From the NCBI RefSeq assembly GCF_002387245.1, contig NZ_DGLD01000014.1:124001-188000 (forward strand): a DNA stretch of 64,000 nt. The letters are read 5' to 3'. This stretch comes from Brevundimonas sp. UBA4553 (lineage in GTDB: Bacteria; Pseudomonadota; Alphaproteobacteria; Caulobacterales; Caulobacteraceae). Shown piece after piece: positions 43,336-52,522 of the stretch (its first letter is position 1; each line of letters starts with the position of its first letter). Position numbers and translations under genes: made by a program. Under the pieces are notes generated by a model that was not told where the DNA came from, made no database searches, and worked only from the letters and a program-made list of their open reading frames with translations.

Positions 43336-43893
43336 ATGGCCAAGCCTTTACGCGATCTGCACGATGTCGAGCTCGCCGCCCTGTCGGCGGCGGGCGGTCG
43401 TCGCGAGTTCGGAGAACTGGTGCGTCGTCACAGCTCGGCGGTCCGCGGTCTGCTGCGTCGGATGGGGGCGCAGCCCGCCCTGGCCGACGACGTGGCCCAG
43501 GACGCCTTCATGCTGGCGTTCGAGAAGTGCGCGGAGTTTCGCGGCGAAGGCACCTTCGGCGCCTGGATCAAGCGGATCGCCGCGCGCCTCTATCTCAAGC
43601 GTCGCTCGAAGGATGCTCGTTATGTGGCCGAGGTCGAGAACGACGAGGTCGCCCCTCCTGTCGACAGCGCCGGACGCATGGATCTGGACGAGGCGATGAA
43701 GGGGCTGACGGAAACCGAACGGCTGTGCGTCTCCCTGTGTCACGGGGCGGGCCTGTCCCATCCCGAAATCGCGGCCGCCATCAATTTGCCGCTTGGAACG
43801 GTGAAATCTCATGTCAAGCGTGGTCTGGATAAACTTCGGGCCCGGCTCCAGCCGGAACCGGTTGCCCACGGGAGCGCGTCCCATGTCGGTTGA
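43336..43893 (+). CDS. ECF-type RNA polymerase sigma factor
   Basis: 185-residue sigma-70 family factor with only regions 2 and 4: ALADDVAQDAFMLAFEK and GAWIKRIAARLYLKRR for promoter -10 recognition, then LTETERLCVSLCHGAGLSHPE and LPLGTVKSHVKRGLDKL as the -35-binding helix-turn-helix. It overlaps the following small membrane protein by 11 bases, so the two are translationally linked. The genes it controls are unknown; autoregulation is likely. Confidence 0.93.
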   Translation: MAKPLRDLHDVELAALSAAGGRREFGELVRRHSSAVRGLLRRMGAQPALADDVAQDAFMLAFEKCAEFRGEGTFGAWIKRIAARLYLKRRSKDARYVAEVENDEVAPPVDSAGRMDLDEAMKGLTETERLCVSLCHGAGLSHPEIAAAINLPLGTVKSHVKRGLDKLRARLQPEPVAHGSASHVG

Positions 43894-44308
43894 TGAGTTC
43901 GACCCTGCCATCGAGCGCCTGTTCTCCAGGGCTCCGGCCTTCGCCGATTCGGCGCAGTTCGAGGCCGGCGTGGCGGCCAAGCTGAACAAGTCGTCGCGTT
44001 TCAGGACTACGGCCCTGTCGATTGCGGGCCTGGTCGGGGGCGTCATCGCCGTTCGTGAGGTCATGAGCGTCGATTTCAACTTCGGTTCGTCGTCCGTGTC
44101 GGCCTCGGCGGGCTCGCAGCCCGCGACGCAGGGCCTGACCATGGCGGGCGTGGACGCCGCACAGGCCGCCCAATCCTTGCTGGATCGCGTCGGGGTGTCG
44201 GGACTGGACATGAGCAGCATGGGCGGAATGCAGCTGTTCTGGGCCACCGCCGGCGTGCTGGTCGCCCTGCTGGCGGCGGGCGTAGTGAAACTGTCTCAGG
44301 AAATCTGA
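43883..44308 (+). CDS. Two-TM protein coupled to the sigma factor
   Basis: 141 residues: a cytoplasmic start (MSVDEFDPAIERLFSRAP) resembling the helical N-terminus of anti-sigma factors, a TM at about 43-62, a periplasmic Ser/Ala/Gly-rich stretch, and a second TM at about 115-135. The start at 43883 has GGAG upstream and overlaps the sigma gene. No zinc-binding ZAS motif (HxxxCxxC) is present. An anti-sigma role is inferred from position only. Confidence 0.75.
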   Translation: MSVDEFDPAIERLFSRAPAFADSAQFEAGVAAKLNKSSRFRTTALSIAGLVGGVIAVREVMSVDFNFGSSSVSASAGSQPATQGLTMAGVDAAQAAQSLLDRVGVSGLDMSSMGGMQLFWATAGVLVALLAAGVVKLSQEI

Positions 44309-44453
44309 TCGCCGTTTTCCTGCCGAAGTCGCGACCTACTGCTGAAATTTCGGGTTGCGGCGTGAATGCCTGCGTTGCGGGCGCGACGACGACCCTCTAG
44401 GGTCGCGCCGATTTAGCGACCAGTCTTGGCAGCGGTTTTTGGGGCGACGTTTC

Positions 44454-45227
44454 GTGGTTGATGTCTTCGAACAGGTCGAGGAGGAGCTTCGCTCCGATCG
44501 ATACAAGCGTATGGCTCGCACCTGGCTGCCGATCGGCGCCGGTCTGCTGGTCGTCGCCCTGGTGGCGGCCCTGGGCTGGTGGGGCTGGCAGAGCTACGTG
44601 ACGAATCAGGCGGACAAGGCGTCCGCCGCCTATGATCGCGGCATGACCGCGCTCGAGGCCAACAACCCCTCGGGCGCCGACGCGGCCTTCGCCGAAGCCG
44701 CCAAGTCGGGCAACGGCGCCTACAAGGCGCTGGCCCTGATGCAGCAGGCCGGCATCGCCGTGACCGCCAACCGCACCCAGGACGCCGTCAAGCTGTTCGA
44801 TGACGCAGCCAAGGCCGCCGGCGATCCCATCATCGCCGACGCCGCCGCCATCAAGGCCGCCTTCCTGCTGATGGACACCGCGCCTCTGGCCGACATCCAG
44901 TCGCGTCTTGAGCCGCTGGCCAACGACAAACGCCCGCTCCACGCCTTCGCCCAGGAAGCCCAGGCCATGGCTCTGCTGCAACATGGCAAGACCGCCGAGG
45001 CGCGTCAGATCTTCGTCCAGCTGCAACTGGGTCAGAACGTTCCCGACGACATCCGCCAGCGCGCCCAGGCGGGCGTCCAGGCGGTGGACGCCGGCACGGC
45101 CGCCAACCTGGGCGCCATTGTCCGCGCCGCCGTGGCCCAACCGGCGCCGACGGCGACGCCCGCAGCGGCTCAGCCGTCGGCGCCCGCTGCTCCTGCCGAA
45201 GCGGCCCCCGCCGCCGCTCGCCCGTAA
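44454..45227 (+). CDS. YfgM-like TPR periplasmic protein
   Basis: 257 residues: short cytoplasmic head (VDVFEQVEEELRSDRYKR), one TM (about 24-44), then TPR-like helices (Tetratricopeptide_21 type) and a Pro/Ala-rich tail. The start is taken as GTG 44454, preceded by GGGGCGA and giving the family N-terminus; the ATG at 44355 would add 33 unrelated basic residues. It precedes bamB and der, the same order as yfgM-bamB-der in E. coli, where YfgM is a SecYEG-associated ancillary chaperone. Confidence 0.87.
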   Translation: MVDVFEQVEEELRSDRYKRMARTWLPIGAGLLVVALVAALGWWGWQSYVTNQADKASAAYDRGMTALEANNPSGADAAFAEAAKSGNGAYKALALMQQAGIAVTANRTQDAVKLFDDAAKAAGDPIIADAAAIKAAFLLMDTAPLADIQSRLEPLANDKRPLHAFAQEAQAMALLQHGKTAEARQIFVQLQLGQNVPDDIRQRAQAGVQAVDAGTAANLGAIVRAAVAQPAPTATPAAAQPSAPAAPAEAAPAAARP

Positions 45228-45250
45228 TCGACGCTTTCAGGACGCCCCGT

Positions 45251-46672
45251 ATGAACCGAACGCTGAAAGTCGCCCTTCTGTGCGGTCTGGCCATGACCGT
45301 CGCATCCTGCGGCACGGTCCGTAACGCCCTGCCGTTCGGCCTGGGCGGCCAGAAGGAAGACGCCGCCAAGGCCACCGAGGGCCAGCGCATTTCGATTCTG
45401 GAGTTCGAGCAGCAGCTGGCGCCTTCGGCCGCCCTGTCGGGTCGCGACTTCTTCCTGCCGGGTCCGCAGGCCGCCACGGCCTGGACCCAACCGGGCGGCA
45501 ACGCCGAAAACGCCGTCGAACACGTCATCGCCGCGCCCGAGTTCCGGGTCGCCTGGAAGCGCAACATCGGCGCCGGTTCCAGCCGCACGCGTCAGGTCAT
45601 GGCTCCCGTCGTGGCTGACGCCGGCAAGGTCTTTGTTCTGGACGGCGAGGCCGGCGTGACCGCCGTCGACGCCGGCACCGGCGCGGTCCTGTGGAAGGCC
45701 GACGTCAAGGTCGACGAGGCCGACCGCGGTTCGCGCTTCCTCGGCATCGGTTTCGGCGGCGGTGCAGGCGGCGGCGGTTTCGGCGGGGGCGTGGCGGTCG
45801 GCGGCGGCAAGGTCTTCGTCTCGTCCGGCTATCGCAGCATGACCGCTCTGGACGCAGCGACCGGCGCTGTGGTCTGGACCTCGCGGGTCGATCTGCCGAT
45901 CCACGGCGCACCGACCGTGGCGGGCCAGCGGGTCTTCGTCATCGACGTCGACAACCAGCTGATCGCCTTCAACGTCAACACGGGCCAGCAGGACTGGTCC
46001 TATCGCGGCATCACCGAGCCGGCCCGCATCATGCGTGCTTCCAGCCCGGCGGTCAGCGGCGACACGGTCCTGGCGCCCTTCTCCTCGGGCGAACTGGTCG
46101 CCCTGCGCGCCTCGAACGGCCAGCCCGTCTGGCAGGAAGTCCTGTCGCGCACCAGCCGCACCAGCGCCCTGTCCGAGATCCGCGACATCGCCGGCCGTCC
46201 GGTCGTCAGCCGTGGCTTCGTCTACGCCATCAGCCAGTCGGGCGTGCTGCAGTCGATGGACATCCGCTCGGGCCAGGCCAAGTGGTCCCTGCCGGTCGCG
46301 GGCGTCAATGCGCCTCTGCCCGTCGGCGACGTGGTCTATGTGGTGTCCAAGTCGGGCGAGTTGACCGTGGTCAACCGCGAGAACGGTCAGGTCTACTGGA
46401 CGCGCGACCTCAATGAGGGTCGCGTCCGTCAGGAAGGCGGCGTTCTGGGCTTCGGCAAGCGCACCGTGCGTCCCACCTGGTCGGGGCCGATCCTGGCGTC
46501 CAACCGTCTGGTTCTGGTCAACTCGGACGGCGAGGCCGTGGCCTTCGATCCGAAGACCGGCGCCCAGCAGTCCAGCATCAAGCTGGGCGCGGAGGCCTAC
46601 ATCGCCCCCGCCGCCTATAACGGCGCCCTCTATGTCCTGACCGACAAGGGCGAGCTGGTCAGCATCCGCTGA
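45251..46672 (+). CDS. bamB: Outer-membrane assembly lipoprotein BamB
   Basis: 473-residue lipoprotein of the BAM complex, which folds beta-barrels into the outer membrane. Signal peptide with lipobox (TVASC, Cys near 21), then an eight-bladed PQQ-like propeller with repeated G-x-V-W/L-W and AxDxxTG motifs (for example GVTAVDAGTGAVLWKAD). A glycine-rich insertion (FGGGAGGGGFGGG) lies near residue 165 between blades. Second gene in yfgM-bamB-der. Confidence 0.93.
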   Translation: MNRTLKVALLCGLAMTVASCGTVRNALPFGLGGQKEDAAKATEGQRISILEFEQQLAPSAALSGRDFFLPGPQAATAWTQPGGNAENAVEHVIAAPEFRVAWKRNIGAGSSRTRQVMAPVVADAGKVFVLDGEAGVTAVDAGTGAVLWKADVKVDEADRGSRFLGIGFGGGAGGGGFGGGVAVGGGKVFVSSGYRSMTALDAATGAVVWTSRVDLPIHGAPTVAGQRVFVIDVDNQLIAFNVNTGQQDWSYRGITEPARIMRASSPAVSGDTVLAPFSSGELVALRASNGQPVWQEVLSRTSRTSALSEIRDIAGRPVVSRGFVYAISQSGVLQSMDIRSGQAKWSLPVAGVNAPLPVGDVVYVVSKSGELTVVNRENGQVYWTRDLNEGRVRQEGGVLGFGKRTVRPTWSGPILASNRLVLVNSDGEAVAFDPKTGAQQSSIKLGAEAYIAPAAYNGALYVLTDKGELVSIR

Positions 46673-46703
46673 TCTTTTTTCTGAATTGAGTTAGAAAGCC
46701 GAC

Positions 46704-48329
46704 ATGGCTCTAAAAGTCGCCATCGTCGGCCGGCCCAACGTGGGCAAGTCGACACTGTTCAACCGACTCGTCGGCAAGCGCCTGGCGCTGGTCGATGACC
46801 GCCCGGGCGTGACCCGTGACCGTCGCTACGCCGACGGCAATATCGGCGATCTGGATCTGACGCTGATCGACACGGCCGGCTACGAAGACGTTACCGACGA
46901 CAGCCTGGAAGCCCGGATGCGCGAGCAGACCGAGGCCGCGCTGGACGACGCCGAAGTCGTCATGTTCATGATGGATGCACGCGAAGGCGTGACCTCGCTG
47001 GACCGGATCTTCGCGGATCGTCTGCGCAAGGTGCACAAGCCGATCATCCTGCTGGCCAACAAGTCCGAAAGCCGTGAGAGCGGCGGCGGCGTCGGCGAGG
47101 CTCACGCTCTGGGCTTCGGTGAACCTGTCGCCATCTCGGCCGAGCACGGCGAGGGCATGGCGGACCTGTATCAGGCCCTGCTGGCTGCCTCGGCTGACAT
47201 CTTCGTCGAGGAGATCGACGAGCCGGACAAGCCGATCCGCATCGCCATCATCGGTCGCCCCAACGCCGGCAAGTCCACCCTGATCAACCGTATGCTGGGC
47301 GAGGACCGCCTGCTGACCGGCCCCGAGGCGGGCATCACCCGCGACTCGATTTCGGTGGACTGGGAATACGAAGGTCAGGCCATCCGCTTCGTCGACACCG
47401 CCGGCATGCGCCGCAAGGCTCGCGTTCAGGAGAAGCTGGAGAAGCTGTCGGTCGCCGACACCATCCGCGCCATCACCTTCGCCGAGGTGGTCGTCCTGGT
47501 GATGGACAAGGACGACGCCTTCGATACCCAGGACCTGCAACTGGCCGACCTGGTCGAGCGCGAAGGCCGCGCCCTGGTTTACGTCGCCTCCAAATGGGAC
47601 CTGGAAGAACAGCCCCAGGCCAAGATGGCCGAGCTGAAATCCCTGGCGGAAAACAAGCTGCCGCAGTTGAAGGGTTCGCCCTTCGTCGCCCTGTCGTCCC
47701 ACAATGGTCGCGGTGTCGACCGGCTGATGCCGGCGATCATCAAGGCCTATGAAACCTGGTCGGTGAAGGTCAAGACCAAGGACCTCAACACCTGGCTGTC
47801 CATGGCCACTCAGAGGCACCCGCCGCCCGCCGTCAACGGCAAGCGCGTGAAGCCGAAATACATGGCCCAGACCAAGGCCCGTCCGCCCACCTTCGTGCTG
47901 ATGGCCAGCCGCGCCTCGGACATGCCCGAGCATTATCAGCGCTATCTGGTGAACAGCCTGCGCGAGAGCTTTGACCTGCCCGGCACGCCGATCCGGCTGA
48001 CGGTCAAGTCCAGCGCGCCCAACCCCTATGCCGAGGGCGGCGCCAAGTCCGGACCCGAACGCTACAAGGGCGACGCCAAGACCGCGCCGCGCAAGGTGCT
48101 GAAGGCCGAGAAGGCCGCCGAGGCCCTGTCCAACCTGCCCGGCAAGGCGCTGGAACAGAAGAAGTCGGGCATCAAGCCCAAGGTGAAGGCCCTGGGCGGC
48201 CTCAAGGCCAGCTCCAGCAAGAAGGCGGGCCAGTCCATCGCGATCCAGAAGGGCGCCCGCGGCGGCGCTCGCCAGGTGTCGCGCTCCGGCCGGGTCCGCA
48301 CCGGCCAGAAGCACGCGCCCAAGAAGTAG
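46704..48329 (+). CDS. der: Ribosome-assembly GTPase Der (EngA)
   Basis: Essential double GTPase for 50S subunit maturation. 541 residues with two G domains: GRPNVGKST (near residue 9), DTAGYED and NKSES; then GRPNAGKST (near 182), DTAGMRRK and SKWDL. A KH-like domain follows (about 355-440). The last 90 or so residues are an added Lys/Ala/Gly/Arg-rich tail ending in KHAPKK, longer than in most Der proteins, probably RNA-binding. Third gene of the yfgM-bamB-der string. Confidence 0.97.
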   Translation: MALKVAIVGRPNVGKSTLFNRLVGKRLALVDDRPGVTRDRRYADGNIGDLDLTLIDTAGYEDVTDDSLEARMREQTEAALDDAEVVMFMMDAREGVTSLDRIFADRLRKVHKPIILLANKSESRESGGGVGEAHALGFGEPVAISAEHGEGMADLYQALLAASADIFVEEIDEPDKPIRIAIIGRPNAGKSTLINRMLGEDRLLTGPEAGITRDSISVDWEYEGQAIRFVDTAGMRRKARVQEKLEKLSVADTIRAITFAEVVVLVMDKDDAFDTQDLQLADLVEREGRALVYVASKWDLEEQPQAKMAELKSLAENKLPQLKGSPFVALSSHNGRGVDRLMPAIIKAYETWSVKVKTKDLNTWLSMATQRHPPPAVNGKRVKPKYMAQTKARPPTFVLMASRASDMPEHYQRYLVNSLRESFDLPGTPIRLTVKSSAPNPYAEGGAKSGPERYKGDAKTAPRKVLKAEKAAEALSNLPGKALEQKKSGIKPKVKALGGLKASSSKKAGQSIAIQKGARGGARQVSRSGRVRTGQKHAPKK

Positions 48330-48360
48330 GGTTCGGACGTCACGGTCCGAAAAGGTTGAG

Positions 48361-48396
48361 GGGGCGAGCGGTCGGCGGCGACGGTTCGCCCTTTTT
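48361..48396 (+). terminator. Rho-independent terminator after der
   Basis: GGGCGA (48362-48367) pairs with TCGCCC (48386-48391), with an inner GTCG/CGAC pairing, followed by TTTTT at 48392-48396. Preceded by a second hairpin, TTCGGAC/GTCCGAA at 48332-48351. Placed to end the yfgM-bamB-der transcript. Confidence 0.7.
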
Positions 48397-48413
48397 CCTG
48401 ACCGACGCGCGAT

Positions 48414-49772
48414 TCAGCCCTGACGGACTCTTCGCGTCCGGGAGTTCACGGGAACGACGCGGGCCGGCGCGTCCTGATCACCGATGACCGCCTTCAGGGC
48501 CAGGGCCACGAACAGCACCCAGCGGATGTTGTGCCAGTTCATGGTGATGCTCTCGGTCAGCATGGTCAGGGTATAGGCCGTCATCATCGGCATCAGCAGC
48601 CATCCCGAGGGCCGCGCATAGGCTGACCACAGGGCGCGCCCCCACATCTCGATCATCCAGGCGCCCAGCAGGATGACGCCTGGAATGCCCAGCGCCAGAT
48701 AGACCTCCAGCCAGCCGCTGTGGGCATGGGCTGCGCTGAACTTGGCTTCGTGGGCGATCCAGGCCTTGGCTCCGCCGGGCGAGGCGTCGTCCCAAACCAC
48801 GCCATAGCCGAATCCGGTCCACGGCCGTTGCTGCATCTGGTGCATGATGCCGCTCCAGATCTCGGTGCGCCCGGTCAGGGTCGCGTCCTTGCCCAGCAGG
48901 TCGAAGATCAGGTCGCTGCGCGTCGCCACGATCAGCAGGGCGGCACAAACAACCACGATGGCCAACCAGGTGCCGACGATGGCGCGCTTAGGCCCCGCCT
49001 GAACCAGACCTACGAAACCCATGCTGGCGAAGGACAGGATCAGCACCACCAGCCCCGTCTTGGATGTCGACAGGATCACCAGCCCGGCGGCGATGGCGGC
49101 CCCCACAAGCCACATTCGCCGCCTCTGCGGGACCATGACGGCGGCCGCGGCCATGCAGATGGCGGCCAGTCCCATGTTCTCGCCCAAGGCGTTCTTTTCG
49201 AGCCACAGGCCGCGCCAGGCGCCGGGGAACAGCTCATGCATCCGTCCCAGGTCCGGCAACAGAGCGCCCAGGAACAGCGAGGCGATCATCAGCACGCCCA
49301 TGGCGCTGGCAAGGATCTCGGTCAGGGTGGTCCACCGCCAGCGCGCCGCCAGGGCGACCCCGCCCAGGGTCGTGAAGACGAGGGCCAGGACACGGCGCAG
49401 CGTCACGTCGGGCATGGTCGACCAGGCCACGGACGCCGTGGTCAGCAGCAGCAGCAGGATCAGCAACGGCGAACCGGCCAGCGCTCTCAGGGCCGTTCCG
49501 GGTCGGATCAGGAAGAGCCCGAGCGCCAGGCCATAGGCGGGATAGAAGCCGTTGCGCAGGAAGTCAGCCGATCGGGCGCCGTAGCCTGTCATGGGCGCGG
49601 CCCAGGCCTGGGAGTAGATCAGCACGATCATCACCGAGGCCAGGAAGGCCAGGATGTCGCCATAGGGGGTGGCGCGCGCCACCGGGCTCGGACGGGATGC
49701 GGCCTCGGCCGCGCGTCGAACGCTTCGTCCTGTCGGTCCTGCAAGCCGGCCCCCCGACGACTGGATCGACAT
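48414..49772 (-). CDS. O-antigen ligase/polymerase family membrane protein
   Basis: 452 residues with a basic cytoplasmic head (1-35) and about eleven to twelve TM helices. The Wzy_C landmarks are present: a periplasmic loop with FGYGVVWDDASPGGAKAWIAHEAKFSAAHAHSGWLEVYLALG, of which the H(S/N)xxL(E/Q) portion AHSGWLEVYLALG is diagnostic (long loop summarised by its ends). Such proteins ligate O-antigen or polymerise surface polysaccharide repeats. In Caulobacterales similar proteins act as holdfast polymerases, so that is an alternative. It is the last gene of a long minus-strand run from radA. Confidence 0.87.
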   Translation of the reverse strand: MSIQSSGGRLAGPTGRSVRRAAEAASRPSPVARATPYGDILAFLASVMIVLIYSQAWAAPMTGYGARSADFLRNGFYPAYGLALGLFLIRPGTALRALAGSPLLILLLLLTTASVAWSTMPDVTLRRVLALVFTTLGGVALAARWRWTTLTEILASAMGVLMIASLFLGALLPDLGRMHELFPGAWRGLWLEKNALGENMGLAAICMAAAAVMVPQRRRMWLVGAAIAAGLVILSTSKTGLVVLILSFASMGFVGLVQAGPKRAIVGTWLAIVVVCAALLIVATRSDLIFDLLGKDATLTGRTEIWSGIMHQMQQRPWTGFGYGVVWDDASPGGAKAWIAHEAKFSAAHAHSGWLEVYLALGIPGVILLGAWMIEMWGRALWSAYARPSGWLLMPMMTAYTLTMLTESITMNWHNIRWVLFVALALKAVIGDQDAPARVVPVNSRTRRVRQG

Positions 49773-49782
49773 GGGCCGAGCC

Positions 49783-50544
49783 CTAGGCCAGGGCGTCCGC
49801 CGACTGGCCGTGCTTCCAATCCTTGAAGCTGACGGTCAGGGGCGGCGAGCGGTCAGGGCGGGTCAGTTCGACCATCAGGGGGCCGATCTCCGAAGGATGA
49901 GGCAGGACCTCGGGATCTTCGCCCGGGAAGGCCTGGGCGCGCAACTGGGTGCGCATCCGGCCGGGATCCAGGATCGTGGCGCGGACCGGCGTGCTTTCGA
50001 TTTCGTCCGCCCAGCATTTGACCAGGGCCTCGGCCCCGGCCTTGGTCGCCGCATACATGCCCCAGAAGGCGCGCGGGTTGGCCGCGACGCTGGTGGTCAG
50101 ATAGACGGCGCGACCGGCGTCCGAGGCGCGCAGCAAGGGCTCCAGCGAGCGGATCAGGCGATAGACGCCGGTGAAGTTGATCTTCTCGATCTTGGCGAAC
50201 TCGCGCGGTTCGGCGTGGGCGACCGGCGTCAGGCCCGACGGCCCCATGGTCGCGGCCGCCTGAATCCAGATGTCCAGCTTGCCGAAACGCTCGAACAGGG
50301 CGCCGCCCAGACGGTCGATGGCGCCGCCGTCCACCAGGTCGAACGGGACCAGGGTGGCGTGTTGTCCGGTGGCGGCGAAGATGGCGTCGTCCAGCTCTTC
50401 CAGCCCGCCCTGGGTGCGGGCGGTCGCCACCACGTGGGCGCCGGCCTTGGCCAGGGCCAGGGCGGTTTCGTAGCCGATGCCGCGCGAGGCGCCGACGACA
50501 AGGGCGATACGGTTGGCGAGGGGAAGGGAAGCGTGTTCGGACAT
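49783..50544 (-). CDS. SDR family oxidoreductase
   Basis: 253-residue classical short-chain dehydrogenase: GASRGIGYETALAL for cofactor, a Ser in LTTSVAAN, and the catalytic YAATK. It resembles the YciK type. Start at 50544 (MSEHASLP) is preferred because the longer frame from 50637 overlaps the glyoxalase-like gene. Substrate unknown. Confidence 0.9.
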   Translation of the reverse strand: MSEHASLPLANRIALVVGASRGIGYETALALAKAGAHVVATARTQGGLEELDDAIFAATGQHATLVPFDLVDGGAIDRLGGALFERFGKLDIWIQAAATMGPSGLTPVAHAEPREFAKIEKINFTGVYRLIRSLEPLLRASDAGRAVYLTTSVAANPRAFWGMYAATKAGAEALVKCWADEIESTPVRATILDPGRMRTQLRAQAFPGEDPEVLPHPSEIGPLMVELTRPDRSPPLTVSFKDWKHGQSADALA

Positions 50545-50587
50545 GGCCCGCTGATAGCGCGCCCCGCCGCCGGGCGAAAGGCTCAGT

Positions 50588-50929
50588 TCAGTAACCCGGC
50601 GCAGGCTGCCACAGGCTGAAGCTGACGCCCTGATCATCGGCCACGACGGCCGATAGGCCTGACGGGCTTTCGGCCGGCATGGCGGCGTGTCCGCCCAGTT
50701 CCTTCACGCGGGCGCAGACGGCGTGAATGTCGTCCACGCGGAAGTAGAGGTGCGGAAAGGCGCGATGCTCGCCCTTGGTGATGCCGAACGCCGGATCCGA
50801 CCCGTTGACGTGGGCGTAGGTCGGGTGGGAGCTGTCGTCGTCGAACGTCCAGCCGAACAGGCTCGCGTAAAAGGCGCGGGCCTTTTCGATGTCGGGCGTG
50901 TCGAGCGTGAAGTAGCCGAGCTGGATCAT
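50588..50929 (-). CDS. VOC (glyoxalase/bleomycin resistance) family protein
   Basis: 113 residues forming two betaalphabetabetabeta modules: LGYFTLDTPDIEKARAFYASLFGW at the start and HLYFRVDDIHAVCARVKELGG in the second half, ending VSFSLWQP. Metal ligands are not all evident, so the activity cannot be assigned. It lies seven bases after purF on the same strand. Confidence 0.9.
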   Translation of the reverse strand: MIQLGYFTLDTPDIEKARAFYASLFGWTFDDDSSHPTYAHVNGSDPAFGITKGEHRAFPHLYFRVDDIHAVCARVKELGGHAAMPAESPSGLSAVVADDQGVSFSLWQPAPGY

Positions 50930-50935
50930 CCAGCC

Positions 50936-52441
50936 TTAAGCGGTCACCAGCAGGGAAAGTTGCGAACCGCGAGCATCGCGGCCGCCTTCTTCGATTTCAC
51001 GGTCCACCAGACGGGTCGGATAGTCTCCGGTGAAGTAGTGATCCGTGAACTGCGGCTGCGCCGGATCGCGCGGGCCCACGCCCATGGCGTCGTACAGGCC
51101 GTCGATGGACAGGAAGCCCAGCGAATCGACTTCCAGAATGGCGCGCATCTCGTCCATCGTATGGGTCGCGGCCATCAGCTGCGTCCGCTCCGGCATGTCG
51201 ATGCCGTAGAAGTCGGGGAAGAGGATCTGCGGGCTGGCCGAGCGCAGGTGAACCTCCTTGGCTCCGGCCGCGCGAACGGCGCGGACCAGCTTCAGCGAGG
51301 TGGTGCCGCGCACGATGGAGTCGTCGATCAGCACGACGCGCTTGCCTTCCAGCGCCGCACGGTTGGGGCTGTGCTTCATGCGCACGCCCTTCTGCCGGGC
51401 GCCCTGGCTGGGCTGAATGAAGGTGCGGCCCAGATAGTGGCTGCGGATGATGCCCATCTCGTAGGGGATGCCGCTTTCCTGGGCGTAACCCAGAGCCGCC
51501 GGCACGCCCGAGTCCGGCACAGGCACGACCACATCGGCCTCGACCTGGAACTCGCGCGCCAGACGACGGCCCATTTCCTTGCGGACGTTATAGACCGAGC
51601 GGCCGTTCACCACGCTGTCGGGGCGGGCGAAATAGACATATTCGAACAGGCAGGGGCGGGCGGCGCGAACCGGGAAGGGCTTGATCGAGGTCAGGCCTTC
51701 CTCGTCGATCACGACCACTTCGCCGTGCTCGACATCGCGGATGAAGGTGGCGCCGATGGTGTCCAGCGCGCAGGTCTCGGACGCCAGCACCCAGGCCTCG
51801 CCGACCTTGCCCAGCACCAGCGGGCGGATGCCCAGAGGGTCGCGGGCACCGATCATCTTGTAGCGGGTCTGGGCGACCAGGGCGTAGCCGCCCTCGATCC
51901 GGCCCAGGGCGTCGATGAAGCGTTCGACGATCTTGGCCTTACGGCTGCGGGCGATCAGGTGAAGGATGGCCTCGGAGTCCGACGTGGACTGGAAGATAGC
52001 GCCTTCCGACACGAGCTGCGCGTGCAGGTATTTGAAATTCGTCAGGTTGCCGTTGTGGGCGATGGCGATGCCGCCCTGATCCAGGTCGGCGAACATCGGC
52101 TGGATGTTGCGCAGGAAGCTGCCGCCGGCGGTGGAATAGCGCGTGTGGCCGACCGCGGCGCCGCCGGGCAGGCGGGTGGTCAATTCCGCGTTGCCGAAGG
52201 CCTCTCCCACCAGACCCATGTGACGCTCGGTGTAGAAACGCTCGTCATGGACGCTGGCGATGCCGCAGGCTTCCTGGCCGCGATGCTGCAGGGCGTGCAG
52301 GCCCAGCGCCACGATGGACGAGGCCTCGTTCTCGGGAGCCCCCCAAACGCCGCAGACGCCGCACTCCAACCGCAGTTGGTCGTCCTCCGGCTCACGCCAG
52401 TGTTCGCGGTGAACGATGGGATCGGCGATATGGTGGCGCAT
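50936..52441 (-). CDS. purF: Amidophosphoribosyltransferase
   Basis: First committed enzyme of purine synthesis: PRPP plus glutamine to phosphoribosylamine. 501 residues: a 26-residue propeptide, then Cys27 as the N-terminal nucleophile (CGVCGVWG), the glutaminase domain with HNGNLTN and the C-terminal PRTase domain with VLIDDSIVRGTT. The start at 52441 (MRHHIADP) gives a normal-length propeptide. It follows cvpA, as in many proteobacteria. Confidence 0.97.
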   Translation of the reverse strand: MRHHIADPIVHREHWREPEDDQLRLECGVCGVWGAPENEASSIVALGLHALQHRGQEACGIASVHDERFYTERHMGLVGEAFGNAELTTRLPGGAAVGHTRYSTAGGSFLRNIQPMFADLDQGGIAIAHNGNLTNFKYLHAQLVSEGAIFQSTSDSEAILHLIARSRKAKIVERFIDALGRIEGGYALVAQTRYKMIGARDPLGIRPLVLGKVGEAWVLASETCALDTIGATFIRDVEHGEVVVIDEEGLTSIKPFPVRAARPCLFEYVYFARPDSVVNGRSVYNVRKEMGRRLAREFQVEADVVVPVPDSGVPAALGYAQESGIPYEMGIIRSHYLGRTFIQPSQGARQKGVRMKHSPNRAALEGKRVVLIDDSIVRGTTSLKLVRAVRAAGAKEVHLRSASPQILFPDFYGIDMPERTQLMAATHTMDEMRAILEVDSLGFLSIDGLYDAMGVGPRDPAQPQFTDHYFTGDYPTRLVDREIEEGGRDARGSQLSLLVTA

Positions 52442-52522
52442 CGTCAGGCTCCGATGACCGGGACAGGATAACTCAGGCGGCGGCGCCGCGCACGTAGTCC
52501 GCCATTGCGTCGAGGGCAAGGC

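Noticed and set aside
44388..44415. GACCCT-CT-AGGGTC hairpin upstream of the yfgM-like gene, considered as terminator
   Set aside because: Two-base loop is too tight and no T-run follows; it may be part of a promoter, but nothing supports a call.
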